From: Clostridiales bacterium
GTDB taxonomy: Bacteria; Bacillota; Clostridia; Christensenellales; CAG-138
Assembly (NCBI GenBank): GCA_004558825.1
Contig: SFDB01000001.1
Coordinates: 139,468-203,467 of the forward strand
Length of the DNA: 64,000 nucleotides
Reading direction: 5' to 3'
A model generated the notes under the pieces. It ran no database searches and was not told where the DNA came from. It worked only from the letters and a program-made list of their open reading frames with translations. Of the stretch, positions 26,049 through 34,610 are shown piece after piece. Position numbers and translations under genes: made by a program. Position 1 is the first letter of the stretch, and each line of letters opens with the position of its first letter.

Positions 26049-27752
26049 GTGAAATTTAATGATATGCCGTATTCACGGCCAAACGTCGACGATATCTGTG
26101 CAAAGCTCGGCGCGCTTTCGGAGCGCATGAAAAATGCCGCGACCTTCGATGAAGCCAATGATATTTTCGTTGAGTATGAGCAGCTTAACACAGAAGTCGA
26201 TACCATGTTCTCGCTCGCGTATGTAAGGCATTCGATTGACACCGAGGATAAATTTTACGATGCCGAGGCCGAATTTATGGATGAGGCGTCGCCCGTTATC
26301 ACCGAGCCTGCGCAGGCATTTAAGCTTGCATTGCTCAGCTCTCCCTTCCGGAAACAATTTGAAGAGCGCTACGGCGACCTCATGTTCAAAAACATCGAGA
26401 TATCGCTTAAATCCTTCTCGCCCGAGATTATTCCCGAGCTTCAGGAGGAAAACAAGCTCGTCACCGAATACGACAAGCTCATCGCTTCAGCGCAGATACC
26501 CTACGAAGGCGGCGTATACACTCTCTCGCAGCTCACCCCGTATATGCAGGTCACAGACGACGAAAAGCGTCTTGCCGCATGGAAGGCAAACGGCTCATTC
26601 TTCACCGAAAACGCACAGAAGCTGGACGAAATATACGACAAGCTCACGCACCTTCGCGATACTATGGGTAAAAAGCTCGGCTATGACGGCTATACGCAGC
26701 TCGGCTATTACCGCATGAACCGCAACAGCTATACGGCGCAGGATGTGTGCAGATTCCGCGAGGCCGTTAAGAAGTATATAGTCCCCGTCGCCGACAGGCT
26801 CTACAGAGAGCAGGCCGTGCGCATAGGGGCGAAATATCCGATGAACCACTCCGACATGGCGCTGACATTCAGAAGCGGTAACCCCGTCCCGAAGGGAACG
26901 CCCGAGGAGATACTCGCGCACGGAAAGCGGTTTTATCATGAGCTTTCGCCTGAAACCGCGGGATTCATTGACTTTATGTACGACAACGAGCTTCTCGACG
27001 TGCTAAGCCGCAAAGGCAAGCAGGGCGGCGGCTACTGCACAAGTTTTCCCAAATACAAGGCCCCGTTCATATTCGCCAACTTCAACGGCACTCAGCATGA
27101 CGTAGAAGTCATAACACATGAAGCCGGCCATGCATTCGCAGGCTACATCGCAAGGGATGTATTCCCGCTTGAAAACCAGAGTCCGACGCTTGAAAGCTGT
27201 GAAATACATTCCATGAGCATGGAATTCTTCGCGTGGCCGTGGGCGGAGGGATGGTTCAGGGACGATACGACAAAGTTCTATTACAACCATCTTTCTGGCG
27301 CAATTACGTTCATACCGTACGGCACAATGGTAGACCATTTCCAGCATATCGTATACGAAAAGCCCGACATGACGCCCGCGCAGCGCCATGAAGCATGGCA
27401 GGCGCTTATGAAGGAATACATGCCTTGGGTACGGTGCGACAGCGGTATACCGTTCTACGGCGAGGGCAAAAACTGGCAGCGGCAATCGCATATCTATGAG
27501 ACGCCGTTCTACTACATCGACTACTGCCTTGCGCAGACCGTCGCGCTTCAGTTCTGGGCTCTCATGCAAAAAGACAGAGACGACGCCTGGAGGCGCTACA
27601 TGGCGCTCGTAACGAACGCCGGCAAAAAGACTTTCGACGGACTTGTGGCTTCAGCAGGTCTTGCGACGCCATTCGGCGACACAGCGCTTAAAGAAGTGGC
27701 CGACGCCGCAGTCAAGTGGCTCGATAGCGTTGACATGAGCAAAATCAAGTAA
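26049..27752 (+). CDS. M3 family oligoendopeptidase
   Basis: 567 aa cytosolic zinc peptidase that trims oligopeptides. Zinc site VEVITHEAGHAF: HEAGH with the third ligand E in SPTLESCEIHSMSMEF. The arrangement matches the M3 oligoendopeptidase group (the shorter PepF-like type). GTG start at 26049 preceded by GGAGG at eight bases. It is convergent with a second M3 peptidase (28023), a separate subfamily judging by the different sequence around HExxH (HEAGH against HELGH). The two are separated by a structured repeat. Confidence 0.93.
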   Translation: MKFNDMPYSRPNVDDICAKLGALSERMKNAATFDEANDIFVEYEQLNTEVDTMFSLAYVRHSIDTEDKFYDAEAEFMDEASPVITEPAQAFKLALLSSPFRKQFEERYGDLMFKNIEISLKSFSPEIIPELQEENKLVTEYDKLIASAQIPYEGGVYTLSQLTPYMQVTDDEKRLAAWKANGSFFTENAQKLDEIYDKLTHLRDTMGKKLGYDGYTQLGYYRMNRNSYTAQDVCRFREAVKKYIVPVADRLYREQAVRIGAKYPMNHSDMALTFRSGNPVPKGTPEEILAHGKRFYHELSPETAGFIDFMYDNELLDVLSRKGKQGGGYCTSFPKYKAPFIFANFNGTQHDVEVITHEAGHAFAGYIARDVFPLENQSPTLESCEIHSMSMEFFAWPWAEGWFRDDTTKFYYNHLSGAITFIPYGTMVDHFQHIVYEKPDMTPAQRHEAWQALMKEYMPWVRCDSGIPFYGEGKNWQRQSHIYETPFYYIDYCLAQTVALQFWALMQKDRDDAWRRYMALVTNAGKKTFDGLVASAGLATPFGDTALKEVADAAVKWLDSVDMSKIK

Positions 27753-27778
27753 AAGTGCTATCTGACGAATCATGCGAA

Positions 27779-27800
27779 AGGCCGCCGCAATCGGCGGCCT
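27779..27800 (+). terminator. GC-rich hairpin after M3 peptidase gene
   Basis: AGGCCGCC/GGCGGCCT around a six-base loop, 27 bases past the stop. No T-run follows directly; the adjacent repeat supplies a second hairpin with T-runs. Confidence 0.45.
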
Positions 27801-27803
27801 GAG

Positions 27804-27997
27804 ACTGTCGAAAAAGTGGCTAAACGCCACTTTTTCGAGTTTTTACGGGTTTCGCCTCTCGCATTCGCTCCCGGGCGGCAAAACCCGCAAAGTACGAAAA
27901 CCTCCGGGTTTTCATCCGTTCTTACGCACATGCCGTCAGAGCCGGATTCAACATAAGGGGCTGTGGCCCCTTAACAGCCCCGGAGTTTTTCGACAGC
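27804..27997. repeat. Structured dispersed repeat, copy A
   Basis: About 190 bp with terminal inverted repeats CTGTCGAAAAA (27805-27815) and TTTTTCGACAG (27986-27996). Inside are a hairpin AAAAAGTGGC/GCCACTTTTT (27811-27835) followed by CGAGTTTTT, a GC-rich middle that pairs GGGTTT-type and AAACCC-type segments, and GGGGCTGTGGCCCC. It aligns along its length with 54681-54871; 27854-27892 is identical to 54730-54768 over 39 bases. Both copies lie between convergent genes, so it may act as a two-way terminator. It codes for nothing I can see; too short for an insertion sequence. Confidence 0.75.
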
Positions 27998-28022
27998 CCC
28001 GTCCGTATTGACGATTATTCGT

Positions 28023-29786
28023 TTACTTGTTGAGTGCAAGACGCTCGAACTCGTCTACGCGCTCTTCATATGAGCGCAGGCTCATACGCCAAAACTCCTT
28101 ATCTGTCAGGTCGATTCCCGCTATCTTTGCCGTGTCCTCAACGCTGTTTACAGTAGTTGCCTTGAGCAGCTCCTTATACTTTGATATAAACGAAGCGCCT
28201 TCGTTTACATATTTGGTATAAAGCCCTCTTGCGAACAGGCCGCCAAACGCATATGGGAAGTTGTAGAAGCTTGTGCCGCTGCTGTAATAGTGCGACTTGC
28301 AAAGCCACATGTAAGGATGCCTAAACTCCCTGTCAAGTCCGTCGCCATATGCCTCGTCCTGCGCCTTGAGCATCATCTCGCACAAAGTATCGGGGAACAT
28401 GAACGATTCTTCGCGGTTCGCAAACACCTGCGTTTCAAAATAATAGCGAGAATAGATGTCGCATATTATCTGCGTCGTGTCCATGAGCTGGCCCTCTATA
28501 AGCGCAAGCTTTTCCTGCGGGTCGGCAGCGTTTTTTATGGCGGCGTCCATTATCACATGCTCATTGAATGTCGACGCGGTCTCGGCGACGGGCATTGAGT
28601 AGTCACGGTTAAGCGGCCTGTGGCTTTCGATATTGAGATTGTGGAAAGCATGGCCGAGCTCATGCGCAAGCGTAACGACGTCGCTGAACGAGCCGTCGAA
28701 ATTTGTCAGCACACGGCTTTGACCATATGATGGCAGGCCTAAGCAGAAGGCCCCTCCTACCTTGCCCTCATGCGGGTAAAAATCAATCCAGCTCTCATTG
28801 AACGCCCTTTCGACCATATCATGGAGTTCCTTATCGAAATTGCCGAATATATTGAGCAGATAGTCGCGCGCCTCTTCGGTCGTATAAGTTTTATCGCACT
28901 TACCCATCGGCGCAAAAAGATCGTACCACGGCAAACCGTTTTCGTGTCCGAGCGCTTTTGCCTTAATCTTTAGATAGCGGCGGAAAAGCGGCATATATTC
29001 ATGCATCGCCTCCATAAGCGCGTCAAGCGTTTCGCGCTTCATGCGCGCGTCTTGCAGCGTCTTGTCGAGCGGCGAAGCGTAACCGCGCAGCCTGCTTTCG
29101 TTTATAACTTGGAGCTTAATGCTGTTAAGCGACGCGGCAACCGAGTCTTTTATCTTGTCATAGCATGCAAGCTCTGCTTCGTATGCTTCGCGTCTCACAG
29201 CGGGATCGGGGTCGTACGCCTTATTGCGTATTGACGACAGGTTTAGTTTTTCTCCCCTGAAATCAGCCGTCACAGACGATGTTAGCGAGCTTTGCAGATC
29301 GCTCCACGCACTGCCGCCGCTTATGTCGTAAAGCGCCATTATTTCTTCGGCTTCCTCGCTCAAGAGATATTTGTTATCCTTGACTATGTTATTAAGCAGA
29401 TACTCGTAACTCTTTAGCAGCTCATCTCCGGCGATAAGCTCGTCAAGGTTTTCCGTTGAAGCGATGTACTTACGGAACGATGTCGTTGCCTTTGTCGTAG
29501 CGCTCATTTTAGCCATAAGCTGACCCATGTACGACGCCGCCTGCGCGTCGCGCGTGTTCACGCTCATATTGAGGTTGCAAAACGCACCAAGGCCAAAGGC
29601 AAGCTCGTTAAAGTTCTCGTTGAGTGCAAGATAGTCATGTATCGCTTGAGCGGGGGACATCTTCTCCTTTGAATCGGACAGCTCGTTCAGGCGCTTTATC
29701 AGGCCGTCGACGGCTTCCATATCAGCTTTGAATTTTGGATCGTCATATCCGTGATACAAAAAATCAAGAGACCATTCTTTGTTCAT
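28023..29786 (-). CDS. pepF: Oligoendopeptidase F
   Basis: 587 aa cytosolic M3B zinc endopeptidase acting on short peptides. Zinc site VVTLAHELGHAFHN: HELGH with the downstream Glu in MPVAETASTFNEH. The C-terminal FPYAFGGLFARGLY is typical of PepF. Start chosen at ATG 29786, six bases after GGAGG; an in-frame ATG 6 codons upstream lies in the ribosome-site region. Own promoter at 29824-29852. Confidence 0.95.
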   Translation of the reverse strand: MNKEWSLDFLYHGYDDPKFKADMEAVDGLIKRLNELSDSKEKMSPAQAIHDYLALNENFNELAFGLGAFCNLNMSVNTRDAQAASYMGQLMAKMSATTKATTSFRKYIASTENLDELIAGDELLKSYEYLLNNIVKDNKYLLSEEAEEIMALYDISGGSAWSDLQSSLTSSVTADFRGEKLNLSSIRNKAYDPDPAVRREAYEAELACYDKIKDSVAASLNSIKLQVINESRLRGYASPLDKTLQDARMKRETLDALMEAMHEYMPLFRRYLKIKAKALGHENGLPWYDLFAPMGKCDKTYTTEEARDYLLNIFGNFDKELHDMVERAFNESWIDFYPHEGKVGGAFCLGLPSYGQSRVLTNFDGSFSDVVTLAHELGHAFHNLNIESHRPLNRDYSMPVAETASTFNEHVIMDAAIKNAADPQEKLALIEGQLMDTTQIICDIYSRYYFETQVFANREESFMFPDTLCEMMLKAQDEAYGDGLDREFRHPYMWLCKSHYYSSGTSFYNFPYAFGGLFARGLYTKYVNEGASFISKYKELLKATTVNSVEDTAKIAGIDLTDKEFWRMSLRSYEERVDEFERLALNK

Positions 29787-29823
29787 TTTATTCCTCCGTT
29801 GCAAAAAGCAATTTATTGGCTAT

Positions 29824-29852
29824 ATTATATCAAATCACCTTTCCCCTGTCCA
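29824..29852 (-). promoter_or_regulatory. Promoter of pepF
   Basis: Minus strand TGGACA (29852-29847), 17-base spacer, TATAAT (29829-29824). Confidence 0.65.
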
Positions 29853-29979
29853 CACACCCGAGCACAAGTTTTCGGCAAAATCGGCTGAGCACGCCCGACG
29901 CGCAGCACTCTCTGCCGCTTCTTAATCAAAAGCTGCGTGCGCGGGTGCAAAAAGACTTCGAAAATCATATTCTGTAATC

Positions 29980-30615
29980 ATGACAAAGCTTATTATATAC
30001 GATAACAAGGCCGATTCGTTTATATGCATCGACGACATGCAGCGTCCGCTGCCTTTTGCACCGTTCTGTGCCCCGCCGCTTCATAGCTTTCTGCGCCTTT
30101 GCCATGCGGAAACCGTCTGGACGGACAGAAGAGCTATCGAAGCGCTCGACGCTACATCGAGAACATGGGGGGCGCCGCTCGACGCAAGGCTTGCTTTCAA
30201 ATGCTTTTCGCCCGATGCCGTGCCGTCCCCGCAAATGCTCGGGCTGACATTGAAGCTGAATCTTGCGGGGCTTAATCCGTCCGAACGCTGTGAGCTGAAG
30301 CGCCTTATGATAAGCATGAACGATTTTGAAAAAGTGTCTGAATCATATGAATCCGCGGGCGTTTTGACAGCAACAAAGCGCATCTCATGCTCATGCGGAA
30401 CTCCTCTTTGCTTTCCCGAAGCGTCCGTAGGCAGCAGGGGTGTTTACGCCCTCCTGCTTCAATCGGCGCTTGCGGCGCTCGGCGAACCCTGCTGCATTAC
30501 GGGAACGCTGTCGTGCTCCGATGTGGCGGCATCATTGCGTGCCGCAAAAAAACTCGGCGTCGAAGGCTGTTCGCGTATCGACTGCCGCGTGCTTAAAAGC
30601 ATCTTCGGCCGCTAA
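29980..30615 (+). CDS. Hypothetical protein
   Basis: 211 aa, not recognised. Codon use (ata, tac, aag, gcg/gcc) is like the neighbouring real genes, and the frame has no competing one. Visible features: a cysteine cluster SCSCGTPLC (about 131-139), an Ala/Leu-rich helical segment VYALLLQSALAALGEPC, and RAAKKLGVEGCSRIDCRVLKS at the end. No signal peptide or membrane helix. There is no ribosome site; instead TATTCT ends 6 bases before the ATG, so it may be leaderless, although its -35 is poor. Followed by 288 bases without a gene. Function unknown. Confidence 0.6.
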   Translation: MTKLIIYDNKADSFICIDDMQRPLPFAPFCAPPLHSFLRLCHAETVWTDRRAIEALDATSRTWGAPLDARLAFKCFSPDAVPSPQMLGLTLKLNLAGLNPSERCELKRLMISMNDFEKVSESYESAGVLTATKRISCSCGTPLCFPEASVGSRGVYALLLQSALAALGEPCCITGTLSCSDVAASLRAAKKLGVEGCSRIDCRVLKSIFGR

Positions 30616-30868
30616 GACATACGCTTAGCAGGCTCCGCTATTTCGCTGAGCGATATTATATCGTGCTCCGTTTTCGTTTCAATGCAGCGCGCAATTTGGA
30701 AGGCTGAAAATCAAGCGCACATCCGCTTCGGGCAAAAAGCCTCTCATAAAGCCGCTTCATGGCCATTTTGCTCCGATTGTTTCAGATAAGCCGCGCGCCG
30801 TTTTGACGGGAGCGTCCGCTGTATGACGCATCAAGGCATTTCTTTTCGCCCGACTCGGTAATTTGGCC
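30616..30868. other. Intergenic region without recognised gene
   Basis: Between the 211-aa orphan gene and the mrnC promoter I see no open frame with a ribosome site, no RNA gene and no clear terminator. It may be decayed sequence; in many Firmicutes cysS sits here, but no trace of cysS is visible. Confidence 0.5.
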
Positions 30869-30897
30869 TTGTCTTTACAGGCTGCGGCACATATAAT
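30869..30897 (+). promoter_or_regulatory. Promoter of mrnC-rlmB-rae1-sigH-thyA (leaderless)
   Basis: TTGTCT (30869-30874), 17-base spacer, perfect TATAAT (30892-30897). The mrnC ATG starts at 30904, seven bases after the -10, exactly where transcription should begin. No Shine-Dalgarno sequence is possible in such a transcript. Confidence 0.7.
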
Positions 30898-30903
30898 TGA
30901 ATC

Positions 30904-31386
30904 ATGAGTGACAACATTTCTACTGTCGGCATTATTCCGATACGCGACGCTGTATGCGGCACGGCATTAAAACCTCCCTTACAGCAAAGCCCGCTTGTTT
31001 TAGCATACATCGGCGATACGGTGTATGACCTTTTTGTGCGTGCTTCGCTCGTATGCTCTACAGACAATACGGCGCACGCACTGCACATGCTTGCGACAAA
31101 ATATGTGCGTGCAAGCGCCCAGTCGTATGCCTACCGCGCCATTGAGGACATGCTTACGGACGACGAAAAGTATATATTCAGGCGCGGGCGAAACGCACAC
31201 CCGGCAACCGTACCGAAAAATGCCGACGTAGGCGATTACCGCACCGCAACGGGCTTTGAGGCACTGCTCGGATATCTTTATCTTTCCGGCGAAAACGAAA
31301 GGCTCTGTGAAATAGCGCAGCGCGCAATAAAACGCATTGAAGAATCTATGAAAGACGGAGAAAAAAATGGCTTACGGAAACAATAA
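30904..31386 (+). CDS. mrnC: Mini-ribonuclease 3
   Basis: 160 aa dimeric RNase III-like enzyme without the double-stranded-RNA-binding domain; matures 23S rRNA ends in Bacillus. Signature LAYIGDTVYDLFVRASLV (Asp near residue 40) and the second acidic motif GFEALLGYLYLSG (about 116-128). First gene of the conserved block mrnC-rlmB-rae1-sigH. Start at 30904 lies directly at the predicted transcription start, so the mRNA is probably leaderless. The 3' end overlaps rlmB by 20 bases. Confidence 0.93.
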   Translation: MSDNISTVGIIPIRDAVCGTALKPPLQQSPLVLAYIGDTVYDLFVRASLVCSTDNTAHALHMLATKYVRASAQSYAYRAIEDMLTDDEKYIFRRGRNAHPATVPKNADVGDYRTATGFEALLGYLYLSGENERLCEIAQRAIKRIEESMKDGEKNGLRKQ

Positions 31387-32500
31387 AAGCGGCGACTACG
31401 GGCGCGGCAAGGGAAAAAACGACTACAGCGGCTCAAAGGTTCGCTATAACGAAAAGGAAGGCACGTTCGAATCGGGCTGCCGCTATAACGGCAGCAAGGG
31501 CGGCTTCAGCGACGGCAATGCGAAAAAAGGCGCTCGCAGCAGCGGCGGAGGCATGAACCCCCGCGCAGACCTCCGTAATGGAGGTCATCAGGTATATGAG
31601 CGCCATAACAGCGGCAAAAAACCATACAATGAGCGCTGCGGCCGATATGATGAGCGCGGACAGAAACGCTTATACGAACGCGGCGGCGACGTTACCGCGC
31701 CCTTCGTCCCCGGAATGAGCGCAGCTCAAAACGCGCCTGCAAGCGAAGACGCACTCCCGAACATACTCATGGGCAGAAACGCCGTCAAGGAAGCCGTAAA
31801 ATCAGGAACGAGCATAGATAAGCTTCTCGTAAGCCGTGAACAGGACGGTTCGCTCCGCGAAATAATCAGCCTTGCCCGCGACAGGAACATAATAATACAC
31901 GAGGTCGCGCGCCAAAAACTCGACGAAATATGTATGCCGTTCGGCCATGGCCAAAAGACCGGCAACCATCAGGGTATAGTCGCATATGTCCCCGGCATTG
32001 ATTATTGCGACATCTCAGATATACTCAATCTCGCTCAAGAGCGCGGCGAAAAGCCGTTCATATTGCTGCTCGACGGCATAGAGGATCCGCACAATATGGG
32101 TTCGATAATCAGGAGCGCCGTTTGCGCCGGCGTCCACGGCGTTGTCATTCCAAAGCGACGCAGCGTTTCAATAACCGCCGCCGTTTCAAAAACCTCGGCC
32201 GGCGCCGTGTCGCACATGCTGATATCGCGCGTTTCCAATCTCGGCGGAGTCATTGACAGGCTCAAGGGCGAGGGACTTTGGATCGCAGGCGCCGATATGG
32301 CGGGTACATCGATGTACGAAACCGACCTTCGCGGAGCTATAGCGCTCGTCATCGGCAGCGAGGGCGAGGGGCTCGGCAGACTCATAAAAGAAAAATGCGA
32401 TTTTCTCGTGTCTATACCAATGTTCTCTGAGCTTGATTCGCTAAACGCGTCCGTCGCCGCCGGCATACTCATGTTCGAAAAAAAGCGCCGCGACAGATAA
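31367..32500 (+). CDS. rlmB: 23S rRNA (guanosine-2'-O)-methyltransferase, RlmB/TrmH family
   Basis: 377 aa. The catalytic half (about 135-377) has the substrate-binding domain (LMGRNAVKEAVKSGTSIDKLLV) and the SPOUT methyltransferase with its three motifs: EDPHNMGSIIRSA, LVIGSEGEGLGRLI and SLNASVAAGILMFE. It methylates a guanosine ribose in 23S rRNA. The first 120 or so residues are an unusual low-complexity extension rich in Gly, Arg, Lys, Tyr and Ser (GNNKSGDYGRGKGKNDYSG), probably disordered and RNA-binding. Ribosome site GGAG lies inside the end of mrnC, which it overlaps by 20 bases. Confidence 0.93.
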   Translation: MAYGNNKSGDYGRGKGKNDYSGSKVRYNEKEGTFESGCRYNGSKGGFSDGNAKKGARSSGGGMNPRADLRNGGHQVYERHNSGKKPYNERCGRYDERGQKRLYERGGDVTAPFVPGMSAAQNAPASEDALPNILMGRNAVKEAVKSGTSIDKLLVSREQDGSLREIISLARDRNIIIHEVARQKLDEICMPFGHGQKTGNHQGIVAYVPGIDYCDISDILNLAQERGEKPFILLLDGIEDPHNMGSIIRSAVCAGVHGVVIPKRRSVSITAAVSKTSAGAVSHMLISRVSNLGGVIDRLKGEGLWIAGADMAGTSMYETDLRGAIALVIGSEGEGLGRLIKEKCDFLVSIPMFSELDSLNASVAAGILMFEKKRRDR

Positions 32501-32502
32501 AA

Positions 32503-33012
32503 ATGGATGTCATAATCGTTGACGGGTATAACGTCATTAACGCCTCGAAAAAGCTTATGCGGCTTGATCTCGCTCACGCACGCGACGAGCTTTTCGATAT
32601 GCTCAGGAATTACTCGGGCTTCACGGCGTCAAAGATAATGCTCGTTTTCGATGCTCACAAGCAGAACACACCCGAAAACATCGAAGGAACGCTCGATACA
32701 GGTATGCTCGTTTACACGGGCGCAGGCGAAACGGCGGACATGTTCATCGAGCGCACGGTGCGCCTCATATCGCCGCAGATTGACCGCATAAGAGTCGTCA
32801 CAAGCGATAACCTCGAACAGGTCATGATAATGGGCTACGCCGAAAGAATGAGCTCGCGCGAGCTGCTCGCCGAGATAGAGCGCGCGGAGCAGGAATACGA
32901 AAAAACTTACCTTCAAAAGCATGATACGCTTCACACGCGCAACATGCTCGAAGGCCGTTTGGGCGAAGCCATGCGCGATTCGCTCGAACGCATGAGACGC
33001 GGAGGACGATAA
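32503..33012 (+). CDS. rae1: NYN-domain ribonuclease Rae1/YacP
   Basis: 169 aa PIN-like endonuclease; the Bacillus homologue enters the ribosome and cuts certain mRNAs during translation. N-terminal VDGYNVINASKK with catalytic Asp, LVFDAHKQ, and GETADMFIERTV (about 77-88), then VVTSDN; these supply the acidic site. Two bases after the rlmB stop and without its own ribosome site, so translation is likely coupled. The conserved neighbours rlmB and sigH support the call. Confidence 0.92.
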   Translation: MDVIIVDGYNVINASKKLMRLDLAHARDELFDMLRNYSGFTASKIMLVFDAHKQNTPENIEGTLDTGMLVYTGAGETADMFIERTVRLISPQIDRIRVVTSDNLEQVMIMGYAERMSSRELLAEIERAEQEYEKTYLQKHDTLHTRNMLEGRLGEAMRDSLERMRRGGR

Positions 33013-33648
33013 ATGCATTCAAAACGCGGAGAGCTCGATTACAAGTCAATGACCGATGAGCAGCTCGTGGATATGTTCAAGCGCGGCGACGAAATTGCCG
33101 CGGCGGAAATATACACGCGCTACAAAAACACCGTTCGCCTCAAGTCGCGCCCATATTTTATACTCGGCGCGGACAGAGACGATATAGTTCAGGAGGGAAT
33201 GATCGGCCTTTTCAAGGCCATGCGCGACTACTCCCCCGACAAGCAGACCGTTTTTCACACGTTCGCAGAGCTATGCATAACGCGCCAAATAATCACAGCA
33301 ATACAAAACGCGACGCGCCAAAAGCATGCGCCGCTTAATTCCTATATATCTCTCAGCCGTCCGCTGCAAAACGACGACCCCGACAGGCAGCTCATAGACG
33401 TTTTGCCCGCTCACGGCAAAAGCAATCCTGAGGAGCTTGTAATAAGCATGGAGACGTTCGAGTCGATGATTTCTTTCATAAAAAGTGATCTGACGCCGCT
33501 CGAATACGATACTCTCGCGCTCTTCATGGAAGGCAGAAGCTATCAGCAGATAGCCGACAAGCTCGGCTGCGGCACAAAAAGCGTAGACAATGCGCTCCAG
33601 CGCATAAAGCGCAAGGTGCAAAAGCAAATGAACGAACAAGGAGAATAA
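33013..33648 (+). CDS. sigH: RNA polymerase sigma-H factor (stationary phase/sporulation)
   Basis: 211 aa. Region 2 is complete: FKRGDEIAAAEIYTRYKNTVR, then the -10-recognition and core-binding stretch DRDDIVQEGMIGLFKAMRDYSP and FHTFAELCITRQIITAIQNATRQKH. Region 4 has the helix-turn-helix RSYQQIADKLGCGTKSVDNALQR. In Bacillus SigH drives entry into sporulation, including the spoIIA operon; a matching SigH-type promoter precedes spoIIA at 56418. Ribosome site GGAGG seven bases before the ATG; starts on the base after the rae1 stop. Confidence 0.94.
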   Translation: MHSKRGELDYKSMTDEQLVDMFKRGDEIAAAEIYTRYKNTVRLKSRPYFILGADRDDIVQEGMIGLFKAMRDYSPDKQTVFHTFAELCITRQIITAIQNATRQKHAPLNSYISLSRPLQNDDPDRQLIDVLPAHGKSNPEELVISMETFESMISFIKSDLTPLEYDTLALFMEGRSYQQIADKLGCGTKSVDNALQRIKRKVQKQMNEQGE

Positions 33649-33649
33649 A

Positions 33650-34480
33650 ATGGCTTACGCTGACGAAGTATTTATCGCAAACTGTAAGGATATACTCGAA
33701 AACGGCGTCCGGGACGACGACCTTGACGTGCGCCCAAGATGGGAAGACGGTACTCCCGCCCACACGATAAAGCGGTTTTGCATCGTAAACCGCTATGACC
33801 TGTCAAAAGAGTTTCCCGCGCTCACTCTGCGCCGCACATACCTCAGGAACGCCGTGGATGAGCTTTTATGGATATGGCAAAAGCGCTCGAACAACGTCAA
33901 CGACCTGAACAGCTCAATATGGGACGCATGGGCCGATGAGGACGGCTCTATCGGCAAGGCTTACGGATATCAGCTCGCAATCGAGCATGAATACAAGGAG
34001 GGTATGTTCAATCAGGTGGACAGGGTTCTTTTCGACCTGAAGCATAACCCGCAAAGCCGCCGAATACTGACAAACATGTACAATCATGCCGACCTTCACG
34101 AAATGAACCTCTATCCTTGCGCGTACGGCATGACATTCAACGTTGCAGGCGACAAGCTTAACGCAATCTTAAACCAGCGCTCGCAGGACATGCTCGCGGC
34201 GAACACATGGAACGTATGCCAATATGCCGTACTCGTCCACATGTTCGCGCAGGTATCGGGGCTCAAGGTCGGAGAGCTCGTGCATGTAATAGCCGACGCT
34301 CATATATACGACAGGCATATCCCGATAATCGAGGAGCTTATAAAACGCGAGCCGCGCGAAGCTCCGACGTTCATAATCGACACAAGCATAACCGACTTTT
34401 ACGCTTTCACTCCGCAAAGCGTAAAGCTCACGGATTATCACCCGCACCCGTTTGATGTTAAGTATCCTATTGCAATCTGA
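33650..34480 (+). CDS. thyA: Thymidylate synthase
   Basis: 276 aa. Makes dTMP from dUMP using methylenetetrahydrofolate. The active-site cysteine is in LYPCAYGMTFNV (about 152), followed by the nucleotide-binding segment NQRSQDMLAANTWNVCQY and ADAHIYDRHIP. This is the divergent ThyA form common in Clostridia (LYPCAY in place of the E. coli LAPCHA). No folA gene follows. One base after sigH, ribosome site AAGGAG, so it rides on the sigH transcript. Ends at a shared hairpin (34553). Confidence 0.95.
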   Translation: MAYADEVFIANCKDILENGVRDDDLDVRPRWEDGTPAHTIKRFCIVNRYDLSKEFPALTLRRTYLRNAVDELLWIWQKRSNNVNDLNSSIWDAWADEDGSIGKAYGYQLAIEHEYKEGMFNQVDRVLFDLKHNPQSRRILTNMYNHADLHEMNLYPCAYGMTFNVAGDKLNAILNQRSQDMLAANTWNVCQYAVLVHMFAQVSGLKVGELVHVIADAHIYDRHIPIIEELIKREPREAPTFIIDTSITDFYAFTPQSVKLTDYHPHPFDVKYPIAI

Positions 34481-34552
34481 TGCACCCCTGTTGAATCGGG
34501 CATAGCGAATAAGCGATTAAAATTTTATAAACGAACAACGCTATTATTAAAG

Positions 34553-34583
34553 CGAACCCGCGACAATTTGCGCGGGTTCGTTT
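34553..34583. terminator. Hairpin between convergent thyA and jag
   Basis: CGAACCCGCG/CGCGGGTTCG around an eight-base loop; short TTT on the plus side. It probably ends both transcripts. Confidence 0.6.
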
Positions 34584-34610
34584 CCAAGCTTCGCGTAATA
34601 AATTTGCCGC

